In this document: positions 21,384-28,761 of the stretch, in pieces
Layout of the letters: each line of letters begins with the position of its first letter
Numbering within the stretch: the first letter of the stretch is position 1
Source of the DNA: Vulcanimicrobiota bacterium
Lineage (GTDB): Bacteria > Vulcanimicrobiota > Vulcanimicrobiia > Vulcanimicrobiales > Vulcanimicrobiaceae
Direction: 5' to 3'
DNA: 45,949 nucleotides
Assembly (NCBI GenBank): GCA_019235995.1
Contig: JAFAJV010000050.1
Coordinates: 1 to 45,949 of the forward strand
Made by a program: the position numbers and the translations under genes
The notes under the pieces: model-generated
Databases searched by the model: none
What the model was told of the DNA's origin: nothing
Seen by the model: only the letters and a program-made list of their open reading frames with translations

Positions 21384-22886
21384 CTACGAAACAGAGGGCT
21401 TCGGCTCGGCGACGATCGTCTTGGCCTGGGTGTACCACACGAGTCCCGGCGGCGCATCGCGTTGTTTGCGCACGTGCTTACGCGGCGTGTAGTCGACCGG
21501 CACCGTCGCGGAGCCTTTCGCCTTTGAATGAAAGCCTGCAAGCGCCGCAGCGGCACGGATGCTTTCCTCTGAAACCGCCGCGCGGTCGTCGCGCGACAGG
21601 ATAACGTGCGCCCCGGGGATTCCGCGCGCGTGAAACCACAGATCGTGGGGACGAGCCACGCGAAACGTGATCTCGGCATTCTCCGCCGGCGACCGGCCGA
21701 CGACGATTCGGGCGCCATCCTTCGTGCGGAACTCGAGTAGTGCGCGCTTGCGCCGCCGAGCAACAGCGCGTGGGCGTGTCTTGGCGCGGCGGGTCAGCTC
21801 GTCGACGGCCGACGCGACGTCGCCGAGGTCTTCGTCCGCGGCGCGCTCGGCCTCCCAGCGAAGCGCCTCGATGGCGTCCAGGGCGCGCGCGACCGCGCGC
21901 TCGCGCTGCGCGACGTGCGGCACACTCTTTCCGAGCTTCTTGTACTCCACGAACAGCTCGGCCGCGCGCTCTTTGGCGACCTCGCGAGCGGCGGGCTCGA
22001 GCTCGTGCAGCGTGCCGAAGATGCGCTCGCCTTCGGCTCGCAGCCCCTCGCGCTGTGCCGCGCGCTCGCTCTTCGCGGCCAGCTCGGCGAGCTCGGCACG
22101 CAGCCTGCGCTCGCGCCCGTCGAGCCGCTTGAGCACGGCGCGCCGTTGCTGTTCCCGGCGCCGGCTCCCCGCGGCGGCGCGCCGCTGCTCCCACAGCTCA
22201 GCGAAGAGCGCGAGCAGCGACGGCTCGCGCGAGTGCCGCGCCGCTTCGAGACCCTCGAGCGGCGCGACGTAGGCCTGCAGCAGCCGGCCTTCTCGGCGAT
22301 ACACGTGCAAGGGCTCGGAGGCCGCGCCGTTGCCGGCGGTCGAGCCGATGGTCCGGATGCTCGCCGGCAACGGCGGCAATTCGTACGGATCGCCGGCGCG
22401 GACGGCCCGCTTCGCGTTGTCGGAGGGCGCGAACTCCTTGTGCGCGGCCACGACGCGCTCGCCCTTGACCAACACCAGGTTGCCGAAGCGCGGCACCAGC
22501 TCCGCGTAGAGATCGAGCTCGTCGCCGACGCCGAAGCGCGAGCGCGCCGAGAAGCGCAATCGCAGGAGCCGGTCGTTGCGCCGCGCGTTGACCGCCGTGA
22601 GCGTCATGCCCCGCAGCGAACGTGCCAGCGCCCGGACGAATCCCGGCTCGTCCAGGATGCGCAGCGGCGAGTCCGATCGCGCGCCCACCTCCTCGAGCGT
22701 CAGCAGCGGCGGCGACTCAAATGGATCGATCGCCAGCAGCGCGCGTCCGCCGCGACGGCGAAGCAGCAGACCGACGCGCCCGTCGTCGAGCAGGCCCGCG
22801 TCATCGAGGCGGGCGCCGCGAAGGCGTTCGTCGATCTCGTGAGCGAGCCGCGCGATGAGGACCCAATCCGTCAGCATCAAAACCAT
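21384..22886 (-). CDS. rqcH: Ribosome quality control protein RqcH (NFACT family)
   Basis: A 500-residue NFACT protein, the bacterial relative of Rqc2/NEMF, which binds stalled large ribosomal subunits and adds C-terminal alanine tails. The NFACT-N domain has the Asp-Arg pair in RRNDRLL (Asp105, Arg106) needed for tailing in studied RqcH proteins. A long charged coiled-coil region lies about residues 220-360. The NFACT-R domain ends the protein with GRSPAENAEITFRVA, DLWFHARGIPGAHVIL and VPVDYTPRKHVRK. Older annotation often calls it fibronectin-binding protein. An internal ATG three codons in is an equally possible start. The start lies only 6 bp from the divergent lipoprotein gene. Confidence 0.92.
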   Translation of the reverse strand: MVLMLTDWVLIARLAHEIDERLRGARLDDAGLLDDGRVGLLLRRRGGRALLAIDPFESPPLLTLEEVGARSDSPLRILDEPGFVRALARSLRGMTLTAVNARRNDRLLRLRFSARSRFGVGDELDLYAELVPRFGNLVLVKGERVVAAHKEFAPSDNAKRAVRAGDPYELPPLPASIRTIGSTAGNGAASEPLHVYRREGRLLQAYVAPLEGLEAARHSREPSLLALFAELWEQRRAAAGSRRREQQRRAVLKRLDGRERRLRAELAELAAKSERAAQREGLRAEGERIFGTLHELEPAAREVAKERAAELFVEYKKLGKSVPHVAQRERAVARALDAIEALRWEAERAADEDLGDVASAVDELTRRAKTRPRAVARRRKRALLEFRTKDGARIVVGRSPAENAEITFRVARPHDLWFHARGIPGAHVILSRDDRAAVSEESIRAAAALAGFHSKAKGSATVPVDYTPRKHVRKQRDAPPGLVWYTQAKTIVAEPKPSVS

Positions 22887-22892
22887 CTTATC

Positions 22893-23330
22893 GTGACGAT
22901 TCGAATAGCCTGGGCCGCCCTCGCGATGGCGTCGCTGAGCGCCTGCACCGGCGGCGCTTCGGCGGCGCCGAAGAACTGGCAGACGATTCCGGGAGCGCGA
23001 AACGCGTGGACGAATGGCAGGGGCTCCCAGTATCGATACGATTCGGCGCCCTTCGGCGGCGCGCTATCGGACCTCGCGTCCGAAGTGGCGATCGACGCGC
23101 TCACCAGGAACCGCGGCGCAAAGCTGCAGAGCAGCAACCCGTTCCCGGCATGCCCCGGCGCGGCCGGGCTCGCGACGTTCCGGCTCAGCAGCCGCGCCCT
23201 CCTGGCCGAGGGCTTCGCGGTCCGCGATGGCCAAGCGGTGCGCGCACACTACCTGCGCCCGGCCGGTGCGCCCGCCGACCCGGCGGTCTTGCAGGCCATG
23301 CAGAGCGTGCTCTGCAAGCCCCCGGCGTGA
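22893..23330 (+). CDS. Small hypothetical lipoprotein
   Basis: A 145-residue protein from GTG at 22893, with a short signal sequence and lipobox LSAC (Cys at about residue 18). The mature part is small and soluble-looking (YRYDSAPFGGALSDLASE, SNPFPACPG) with two further cysteines (ACPG and VLCKPP near the C-terminus) that could form a disulfide. An ATG at 22926 would leave too little signal peptide before the Cys. I do not recognise the family. It is divergent from rqcH with only 6 bp between starts. Confidence 0.68.
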   Translation: MTIRIAWAALAMASLSACTGGASAAPKNWQTIPGARNAWTNGRGSQYRYDSAPFGGALSDLASEVAIDALTRNRGAKLQSSNPFPACPGAAGLATFRLSSRALLAEGFAVRDGQAVRAHYLRPAGAPADPAVLQAMQSVLCKPPA

Positions 23331-23341
23331 CGTAGGGCATG

Positions 23342-23385
23342 CGGCCCGGTGGCGTGAAGCTCCCTCAGAGTTGAGCACCGGGCCG
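23342..23385 (+). promoter_or_regulatory. 10-bp hairpin around the gmk start codon
   Basis: CGGCCCGGTG (23342-23351) and CACCGGGCCG (23376-23385) are perfect inverted copies separated by 24 nt. The TTG start of gmk (23371-23373) lies in the loop, 2 nt before the 3' arm. There is no T-run after it, so an intrinsic terminator is unlikely. A structure exposing or shielding the start codon is the simplest reading. A tiny 11-codon frame (ATG 23339, stop overlapping the TTG as TTGA) runs through the 5' arm and loop. Confidence 0.55.
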
Positions 23386-23991
23386 GGTCTGCTGTTCGTC
23401 GTATCGGGCCCCTCGGGGGCGGGCAAGGACACGCTCGTCGAGGCGCTGCGAGAGCGGCGGGCTACGCTACGGTATTCGGTCTCGGCCACCACTCGAGCGC
23501 CGCGCGGCGACGAGCGCAACGGGGAGCACTACTTCTTCGTTTCGCCCGAGGAGTTCGAGCTGCTGCGGGACGGCGGCCGCCTGCTGGAATGGCGGCAGTA
23601 TAACGGCAACCTTTACGGGACGCCGTGCGATTACGTCGAGGAGAGCTTGACCGAGGGCTATGACGTCGTCATGAAGCCCGAGGTCAACGGGGCGCTCGCT
23701 GTCAAGGCGGCCTACCCCGACGCGGTGCTCATATTCCTGGTTCCGGACCGCTTCTCGCACCTGCGCGAGCGGCTGCTCGCTCGCCGCACCGAGACGAACG
23801 AGGAGATCGCGCGTAGGCTCGAGATCGCGCAACAGGAGATGAAGTTCATCCGGAGCTTCGACTACATCGTGGTCAACGAGCAAGACCATCCGGAGGGCGC
23901 GGTGCGTGACCTGGAGGCCATCCTGCAGGCGGAGCGCTTTCGCATCCACAGGTACCCCGACGACTCGATTCGGCGCGTCGAGTCGTCATGA
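23371..23991 (+). CDS. gmk: Guanylate kinase
   Basis: A 206-residue kinase that phosphorylates GMP to GDP. The P-loop is SGPSGAGKDTL (Lys19), followed by YSVSATTRAPRGDERNGEHYFF for GMP binding and LLEWRQYNGNLYGTP. Residues later in the lid and core (ARRTETNEEIARRLE) fit the family. The start is TTG at 23371, giving a normal length. No ATG or GTG is in frame nearby. The start lies in a hairpin loop. The stop overlaps the start of rpoZ by 4 bp, the common gmk-rpoZ order. Confidence 0.95.
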   Translation: MSTGPGLLFVVSGPSGAGKDTLVEALRERRATLRYSVSATTRAPRGDERNGEHYFFVSPEEFELLRDGGRLLEWRQYNGNLYGTPCDYVEESLTEGYDVVMKPEVNGALAVKAAYPDAVLIFLVPDRFSHLRERLLARRTETNEEIARRLEIAQQEMKFIRSFDYIVVNEQDHPEGAVRDLEAILQAERFRIHRYPDDSIRRVESS

Positions 23992-24293
23992 CGATTGAAA
24001 AGGAACGAAATCGAAATCACATGAGCAAATCCGTATTCGGCGACCTCGACGTTTTGCTAGAGCACGCCGATTCTAAGTTCAGCCTCGTCAACATCGTGAC
24101 GAAGCGGGCGCGTCAGTTAAATAACTGGATCCGCGTGCAACAGCTCCCGGCGACCGATCGGCGCGAGTACTTCGCAAGCGAGCCGCTCGTCGACCCGGAG
24201 ACGATCAACCCGAACAAGCCGGTTTCGATCGCGCTCGACGAGATCGCCGACGGGAAGATTGAATATCGCCGCACGCGCGAAGGAATCAAGTAA
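23988..24293 (+). CDS. rpoZ: RNA polymerase omega subunit
   Basis: A protein of up to 101 residues. The core SKFSLVNIVTKRARQLNNW matches the RpoZ segment that contacts the beta-prime C-terminus and helps RNA polymerase assemble. KPVSIALDEIADGKIEYRR is the usual C-terminal part. The ATG at 23988 overlaps the gmk stop (ATGA). A second ATG at 24021 begins MSKSVFGDLDVLLEH and has AAGGAA some distance upstream, so the true protein may be 90 residues. Position after gmk supports identity. Confidence 0.9.
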   Translation: MTIEKERNRNHMSKSVFGDLDVLLEHADSKFSLVNIVTKRARQLNNWIRVQQLPATDRREYFASEPLVDPETINPNKPVSIALDEIADGKIEYRRTREGIK

Positions 24294-24305
24294 GAGGGCG
24301 GGGCG

Positions 24306-26147
24306 ATGTGTGGGATAGTCGGGTACGTCGGCGGCCGCGATAGCGTTCCGATCATTCTGGACGCGCTGAGCCGCCTGGAGTACCGCGGATACGATAGCGC
24401 CGGCATCGCCGTCATTGACGCCACCGGAAAGCTGACCGGTTCCAAGGCTGAGGGGAAGCTCTCGCGGCTGGCCGAGCGCCTCGCCAACGGGAGCCCGCTC
24501 TCCGGTGCCGTCGGCGTCGGCCACACGCGCTGGGCGACGCACGGTGCGCCCTCCGACCTCAACGCGCATCCGCATCTCGACTGCGGCGGTAAGATCGCCG
24601 TCGTACACAACGGCATCATCGAGAACTATGCGGCCCTGCGGGCCCGCCTCGTCGAGCACGGCCATACCTTCACGAGCCAGACGGACACCGAGGTGCTTGC
24701 GCACCTTATCGAGCAGCACTACGACGGCAACCTGGAGGAGGCGCTGCGCCGGACCGTGCGCGAGGTGCGCGGCGCCTACGCGCTGGGCGTCATCTCCTCC
24801 GACGACCCCGAGCATTTGATCTTTGCGCGCAACGGCGCCAGCCCGCTCGTGCTGGGCATCGGCGACGGAGAGATGTACGTCGCCTCGGACACTCCCGCCA
24901 TCTTGCCCTACACGCGCCGCGAGATCATCTTGCACGAGGGTGAGATCGCGATCGTGGGTCGCGACGGTTTCCGCCTCACCGACTACGCGGGGGCGCGGAT
25001 CGAGCGCGATCCGATCGCGATAACGTGGGACGCCGGCTCGGCCGAGAAGACCGGCTTCAAGCACTTCATGCTCAAGGAGATCTTCGAGCAGCCCAACGCG
25101 ATCAAGCAAACGCTGAGCGGCCGCGTCGACGACGACGGCAGCGTCAACTTCGGCACCGAGCTCGGCGCAATCACCCCCGAGCGTCTTCGCAACCTCAGCA
25201 AGATCGCGATCACGGGCTGCGGCAGCGCGTACTACGCCGGAATGGTCGGCATGTATTTGCTCCGCTCGCTCGTGCATCTGCCCGTCGAGATGGAGCTCGC
25301 CAGCGAGTTTCGCTACGGCGATCCGGTGATCGACTCCACGACGCTGGTGATCGCGATGTCGCAGTCGGGCGAGACGGCCGACACGATCGAGGCGGTCCGC
25401 ATCGCAAAGGAGTCGGGCTGCAGCGTGCTCGGCATCTGCAACGTGCTCGGTTCGCATCTCACGCGGCTGGCCGACGGCATGCTCTACACGCGCGGCGGGC
25501 CCGAGATCGGCGTCGCGGCCAGCAAGACCTACGTCTCGCAAGCGACGGCGATGACGCTGTTCGCGCTCTACCTGGCGCGTCTGCGCGGCACGACCGACGC
25601 CCGGCGGCTTTCGGAGATCGCGGACGGAACGAAGTTGCTCCCCGCCGCCGTCGACGTCGTGCTCAACACCTCGGATGAGATCCGCAAGGTCGCACGCGAG
25701 CTGCGGCGCGCCACGAGCGTCTTATTCCTCGGGCGCTACGTTAACTTCCCGACCGCGCTCGAAGGTGCGCTGAAGCTGAAGGAGATCTCGTACATTCACG
25801 CCGAGGGCTATCCTGCCGGCGAGATGAAGCACGGTCCCATCGCGCTGCTCGATTCGACGGTGCCGGTGGTAGGCATCGTCACGAAGGATCGCGTGCGGGA
25901 GAAGATGCTGTCGAATCTGATGGAGTCGCGGGCGCGCGAGGCACCGGTCATCGTCGTGGCAAATCGCGACGACGATGAGGCGGAGAGCGTCGCCGATCAC
26001 GTATTCCACGTCCCGAGGGTCGACGAGCTGCTCTCGCCGATCGTCAACGTCATTCCCTTGCAGCTGCTCGCCTACCACATCGCCGACATCGAAGGGAAGG
26101 ACGTGGACCAGCCGCGCAACCTCGCGAAGACCGTTACCGTAGAGTGA
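24306..26147 (+). CDS. glmS: Glutamine-fructose-6-phosphate aminotransferase
   Basis: A 613-residue enzyme making glucosamine 6-phosphate from fructose 6-phosphate and glutamine, the first step to UDP-GlcNAc for the wall. The N-terminal Ntn glutaminase begins MCGIVGYVG, with Cys2 as nucleophile after methionine removal; [11 protein letters not shown] and [10 protein letters not shown] follow. Two SIS sugar domains lie in the second half ([38 protein letters not shown]), and it ends [13 protein letters not shown]. The gap to rpoZ is 12 bp with GAGGGCGGGG before the ATG, too short for a glmS ribozyme. Confidence 0.97.
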   Translation: MCGIVGYVGGRDSVPIILDALSRLEYRGYDSAGIAVIDATGKLTGSKAEGKLSRLAERLANGSPLSGAVGVGHTRWATHGAPSDLNAHPHLDCGGKIAVVHNGIIENYAALRARLVEHGHTFTSQTDTEVLAHLIEQHYDGNLEEALRRTVREVRGAYALGVISSDDPEHLIFARNGASPLVLGIGDGEMYVASDTPAILPYTRREIILHEGEIAIVGRDGFRLTDYAGARIERDPIAITWDAGSAEKTGFKHFMLKEIFEQPNAIKQTLSGRVDDDGSVNFGTELGAITPERLRNLSKIAITGCGSAYYAGMVGMYLLRSLVHLPVEMELASEFRYGDPVIDSTTLVIAMSQSGETADTIEAVRIAKESGCSVLGICNVLGSHLTRLADGMLYTRGGPEIGVAASKTYVSQATAMTLFALYLARLRGTTDARRLSEIADGTKLLPAAVDVVLNTSDEIRKVARELRRATSVLFLGRYVNFPTALEGALKLKEISYIHAEGYPAGEMKHGPIALLDSTVPVVGIVTKDRVREKMLSNLMESRAREAPVIVVANRDDDEAESVADHVFHVPRVDELLSPIVNVIPLQLLAYHIADIEGKDVDQPRNLAKTVTVE

Positions 26148-26154
26148 AGCGCGC

Positions 26155-26895
26155 ATGATCCGCAGCGATGGCCGGCGCGCGGACGAGCTGCGCCCCGTAA
26201 CGATCGAGCCGGGGTTCCTCAAATACGCGGAGGGCAGCGCGCTGATCAGCGTGGGTAACACGCGCGTGCTCTGCGCGGCGTCGCTCGAGGATCGCGTCCC
26301 CGCATGGATGAAGGGCCGCGGCGTAGGCTGGGTCACGGCCGAGTATGCCATGCTTCCGCGGGCGACGCAGGAGCGCACGCAGCGCGAGGCTTCCAAGGGC
26401 CGCCTCGGCGGAAGGACGCACGAAATCCAGCGCATCATCGGGCGCGCGCTGCGCGCCGTCACCGACATGGCGCGCTTGGGCGAGCGAACGGTCTGGCTCG
26501 ACTGCGACGTGATTCAGGCGGATGGGGGGACGCGTACGGCGGCGGTGACCGGCGCCTGCGTGGCGCTTGCGCTCGCGCTTCGGACGCGTTTTGACCCGGC
26601 CGATCGGGCGCACTGGCCCCTCGGCGCGATGGTCGCCGCAACCAGCGTCGGCATCGTCGCGGGACAGCCGCTGCTCGACCTCGCCTACGAGGAGGACAGC
26701 AAGGCTCTCGTCGACATGAACGTCTTCATGACCGACGCCGGCCGATTCGTCGAGCTGCAGGGAACGGCCGAGGCCGCACCCTTCGATCGGCGCGAGCTCG
26801 AGACGCTGCTCGGGCTCGCCGAGCTCGGGATACGCCGGCTTTTCGCGTTCCAGGACGCCGCGCTCGGAACAACCTTGCCGGTTCATGCCGGTTGA
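26155..26895 (+). CDS. rph: Ribonuclease PH
   Basis: A 246-residue phosphate-dependent 3'-5' exonuclease that trims tRNA 3' ends. The start [50 protein letters not shown] and [16 protein letters not shown] are the classical RNase PH segments. [19 protein letters not shown] and [16 protein letters not shown] form the second half of the active site. Length is normal. ATG at 26155 lies 7 bp after glmS. Its end overlaps the next gene by 11 bp. Confidence 0.96.
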   Translation: MIRSDGRRADELRPVTIEPGFLKYAEGSALISVGNTRVLCAASLEDRVPAWMKGRGVGWVTAEYAMLPRATQERTQREASKGRLGGRTHEIQRIIGRALRAVTDMARLGERTVWLDCDVIQADGGTRTAAVTGACVALALALRTRFDPADRAHWPLGAMVAATSVGIVAGQPLLDLAYEEDSKALVDMNVFMTDAGRFVELQGTAEAAPFDRRELETLLGLAELGIRRLFAFQDAALGTTLPVHAG

Positions 26896-27217
26896 CGCCG
26901 CGCTGGCCGACCTCGTAGCGCGCATCGGCACCTTCCACGTAACGGACCGTGCGATGAAGCGCGCCCAGCAAACCATGGAAGAGGCCCTCGCGCGCGATGT
27001 CGTCGACGATCGACTCCGCGCCGCGTATTTCGAGGCGGCGCGGCGCTACTTCGAGGGCTTCAACGGCGAGGCGCGGGGGCATCTTCGCGACGTCGACCGT
27101 CGGCTGGAGCACGTCAATCAGGTCCACTTCAACCTCACCGCCGAACGCGGCGTCGCCGTCAAGCGCATCGAGGCCACGCAGGCAGTGCTCGACGCGCTTC
27201 GCGAGGCGGACCGGTGA
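26885..27217 (+). CDS. Hypothetical helical protein
   Basis: A 110-residue soluble, charged, almost wholly helical protein ([52 protein letters not shown]) that probably forms a coiled coil. It starts with ATG inside the end of rph, and its TGA overlaps the GTG of mlaE. I do not recognise a family. In other genomes rph is often followed by rdgB, which this is not. Co-translation with mlaE suggests it could act with the lipid transporter, but this is inference. Confidence 0.68.
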   Translation: MPVDAALADLVARIGTFHVTDRAMKRAQQTMEEALARDVVDDRLRAAYFEAARRYFEGFNGEARGHLRDVDRRLEHVNQVHFNLTAERGVAVKRIEATQAVLDALREADR

Positions 27218-27984
27218 GGTTCCTCGACCGCTTCGGGCGGGCGACGATCGACTTCTTCGAGTACGCCGGCGGGCTGACGATGCTATCGGCGGAGTCGCTC
27301 GGGTTCATGGTGCGGCTGCGCGTCCGCATCGCGGAGACGATCTCTCAGGCCGCGCTCCTGGGCGTCCAGTCGCTCGTCATCGTGTTGCTGACGTCTCTCT
27401 TCACGGGCGCGGTCATCTCGCTCGAGTCGGCGCAGCAAGCGGTCGCGTACGGCTTCAGCGCCTTCGTCGGCGGCGCCGTGGCCTACGCCTCGGTACGCGA
27501 GCTCGGTCCCATGCTGACGGCCGTGGTCGTGGCCGGGCGCGTCGGCGCCGCGATCGCGGCCGAACTCGGTTCGATGGTCGTCACGGAGCAGATCGAGGCG
27601 CTGCGCTCGATGGGGCTCGAGCCCGCGCGGTTCCTCGTCGTCCCACGGCTCGTCGCGCTCTTGCTGATGCTCCCGCTGCTCACGATCTTCGCCGACGTCG
27701 TCTCGATCGGCGGCGGCATGTGGATCGCCCAAGTCTACGCGCACATCTCGTACGAGTCGTTCATCTCGTCCGTCCGCCAATCCATCGATATGCCCGACGT
27801 GCTCAAAGGGATCCTCAAGGCGTTCGTCTTCGCGACGATCATCGCGATGGTGGGCGCCTACCAGGGCCTCTCGACGCGCGGCGGCGCCGCGGGCGTCGGC
27901 CGCTCGACGACGTTCGCCGTCGTGCTGGCCATCATCTTGATCTTCATTTCCAACTTCGTGCTGTCGTTCTTCCTCTTTGGTTAG
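27214..27984 (+). CDS. mlaE: MlaE-family lipid ABC transporter permease
   Basis: A 256-residue permease with five to six membrane helices. The family-specific stretch VRELGPMLTAVVVAGRVGAAIAAELG and the signature EQIEALRSMGLEP followed by VPRLVALLLMLPLLT are intact. MlaE pairs with the MlaF ATPase and an MCE substrate-binding protein to move phospholipids between inner and outer membranes. The start is GTG at 27214, overlapping the upstream stop by 4 bp. mlaF follows 4 bp later. The likely MCE partner is about 6 kb downstream after an inserted signalling cluster. Confidence 0.93.
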   Translation: MRFLDRFGRATIDFFEYAGGLTMLSAESLGFMVRLRVRIAETISQAALLGVQSLVIVLLTSLFTGAVISLESAQQAVAYGFSAFVGGAVAYASVRELGPMLTAVVVAGRVGAAIAAELGSMVVTEQIEALRSMGLEPARFLVVPRLVALLLMLPLLTIFADVVSIGGGMWIAQVYAHISYESFISSVRQSIDMPDVLKGILKAFVFATIIAMVGAYQGLSTRGGAAGVGRSTTFAVVLAIILIFISNFVLSFFLFG

Positions 27985-27988
27985 CGGC

Positions 27989-28756
27989 ATGAGCAATGGC
28001 GATAGGAAAATCATCGCGCGGATCGAGGACGCGACGCTGGCGTTCGGCGAGCGCGTCATCCTCAAGAACTGCAACCTCGACATCGTCGACGGCGCGATCA
28101 CGTGCATCATCGGACTCTCGGGCGCCGGAAAATCCACGATCTTGCGGCTCCTCGACGGCCTGCTGCTGCCCAGTGCCGGCCACGTGTACGTGCGCGGGCG
28201 CGACGTCTGCCACATCACCGAAGAGCAGCGCAACAGAGTGCGGCAGAAGATCAGCCTCTCGTTTCAGTTCTCGGCGCTGCTCGACAGCCTGACGGTGGGC
28301 GAGAACGTGGCGCTGCCGCTGCGCGAGCACACGCGGCTCTCCGAGGCAGAGATCCGGCGGACGGTGATGGACGCGCTCGACAGCGTCGGCTTGACCCGCG
28401 CGTTCGACAACCTCCCGGCGGAGCTATCCGGAGGGATGCTCAAACGCGCCGGCTTCGCGCGTGCGATCGTGACGCGTCCGGACCTCGTGCTCTACGACGA
28501 GCCGACGACGGGCCTGGACCCGATCGTCACGAACCTCATCACCGACACGATCGTGCGGCTGCGCGAGAAGCTCAACGGCACGGCGGTCGTGATCTCGCAC
28601 GATCTGTCGTCGATCTTCGGGATGGCCGACTATGTCGCGATGCTATTCGAGGGTGCGATCATCGCCTACGACACGGCACAGGGCATCCGAAACTCGCCCA
28701 ATCCGATCGTACAGCAGTTCCTGAGCGGCTCCGAGATCGGCCCGATCCCGATCTAG
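27989..28756 (+). CDS. mlaF: MlaF-family ABC transporter ATPase
   Basis: A 255-residue ATPase. Walker A is GLSGAGKST, the signature is LSGGMLKRAGFARAI and Walker B is LVLYDEPTTGLDP; VVISHDLSSI supplies the switch histidine. The signature with GGM and the TGLDPI stretch are typical of MlaF-type ATPases. ATG at 27989 is preferred to an in-frame TTG at 27977 that lies inside mlaE. It drives lipid transport with MlaE. Confidence 0.94.
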   Translation: MSNGDRKIIARIEDATLAFGERVILKNCNLDIVDGAITCIIGLSGAGKSTILRLLDGLLLPSAGHVYVRGRDVCHITEEQRNRVRQKISLSFQFSALLDSLTVGENVALPLREHTRLSEAEIRRTVMDALDSVGLTRAFDNLPAELSGGMLKRAGFARAIVTRPDLVLYDEPTTGLDPIVTNLITDTIVRLREKLNGTAVVISHDLSSIFGMADYVAMLFEGAIIAYDTAQGIRNSPNPIVQQFLSGSEIGPIPI

Positions 28757-28761
28757 GGAGC

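Noticed and set aside
24294-24305. glmS ribozyme
   Set aside because: The gap between rpoZ and glmS is only 12 bp.
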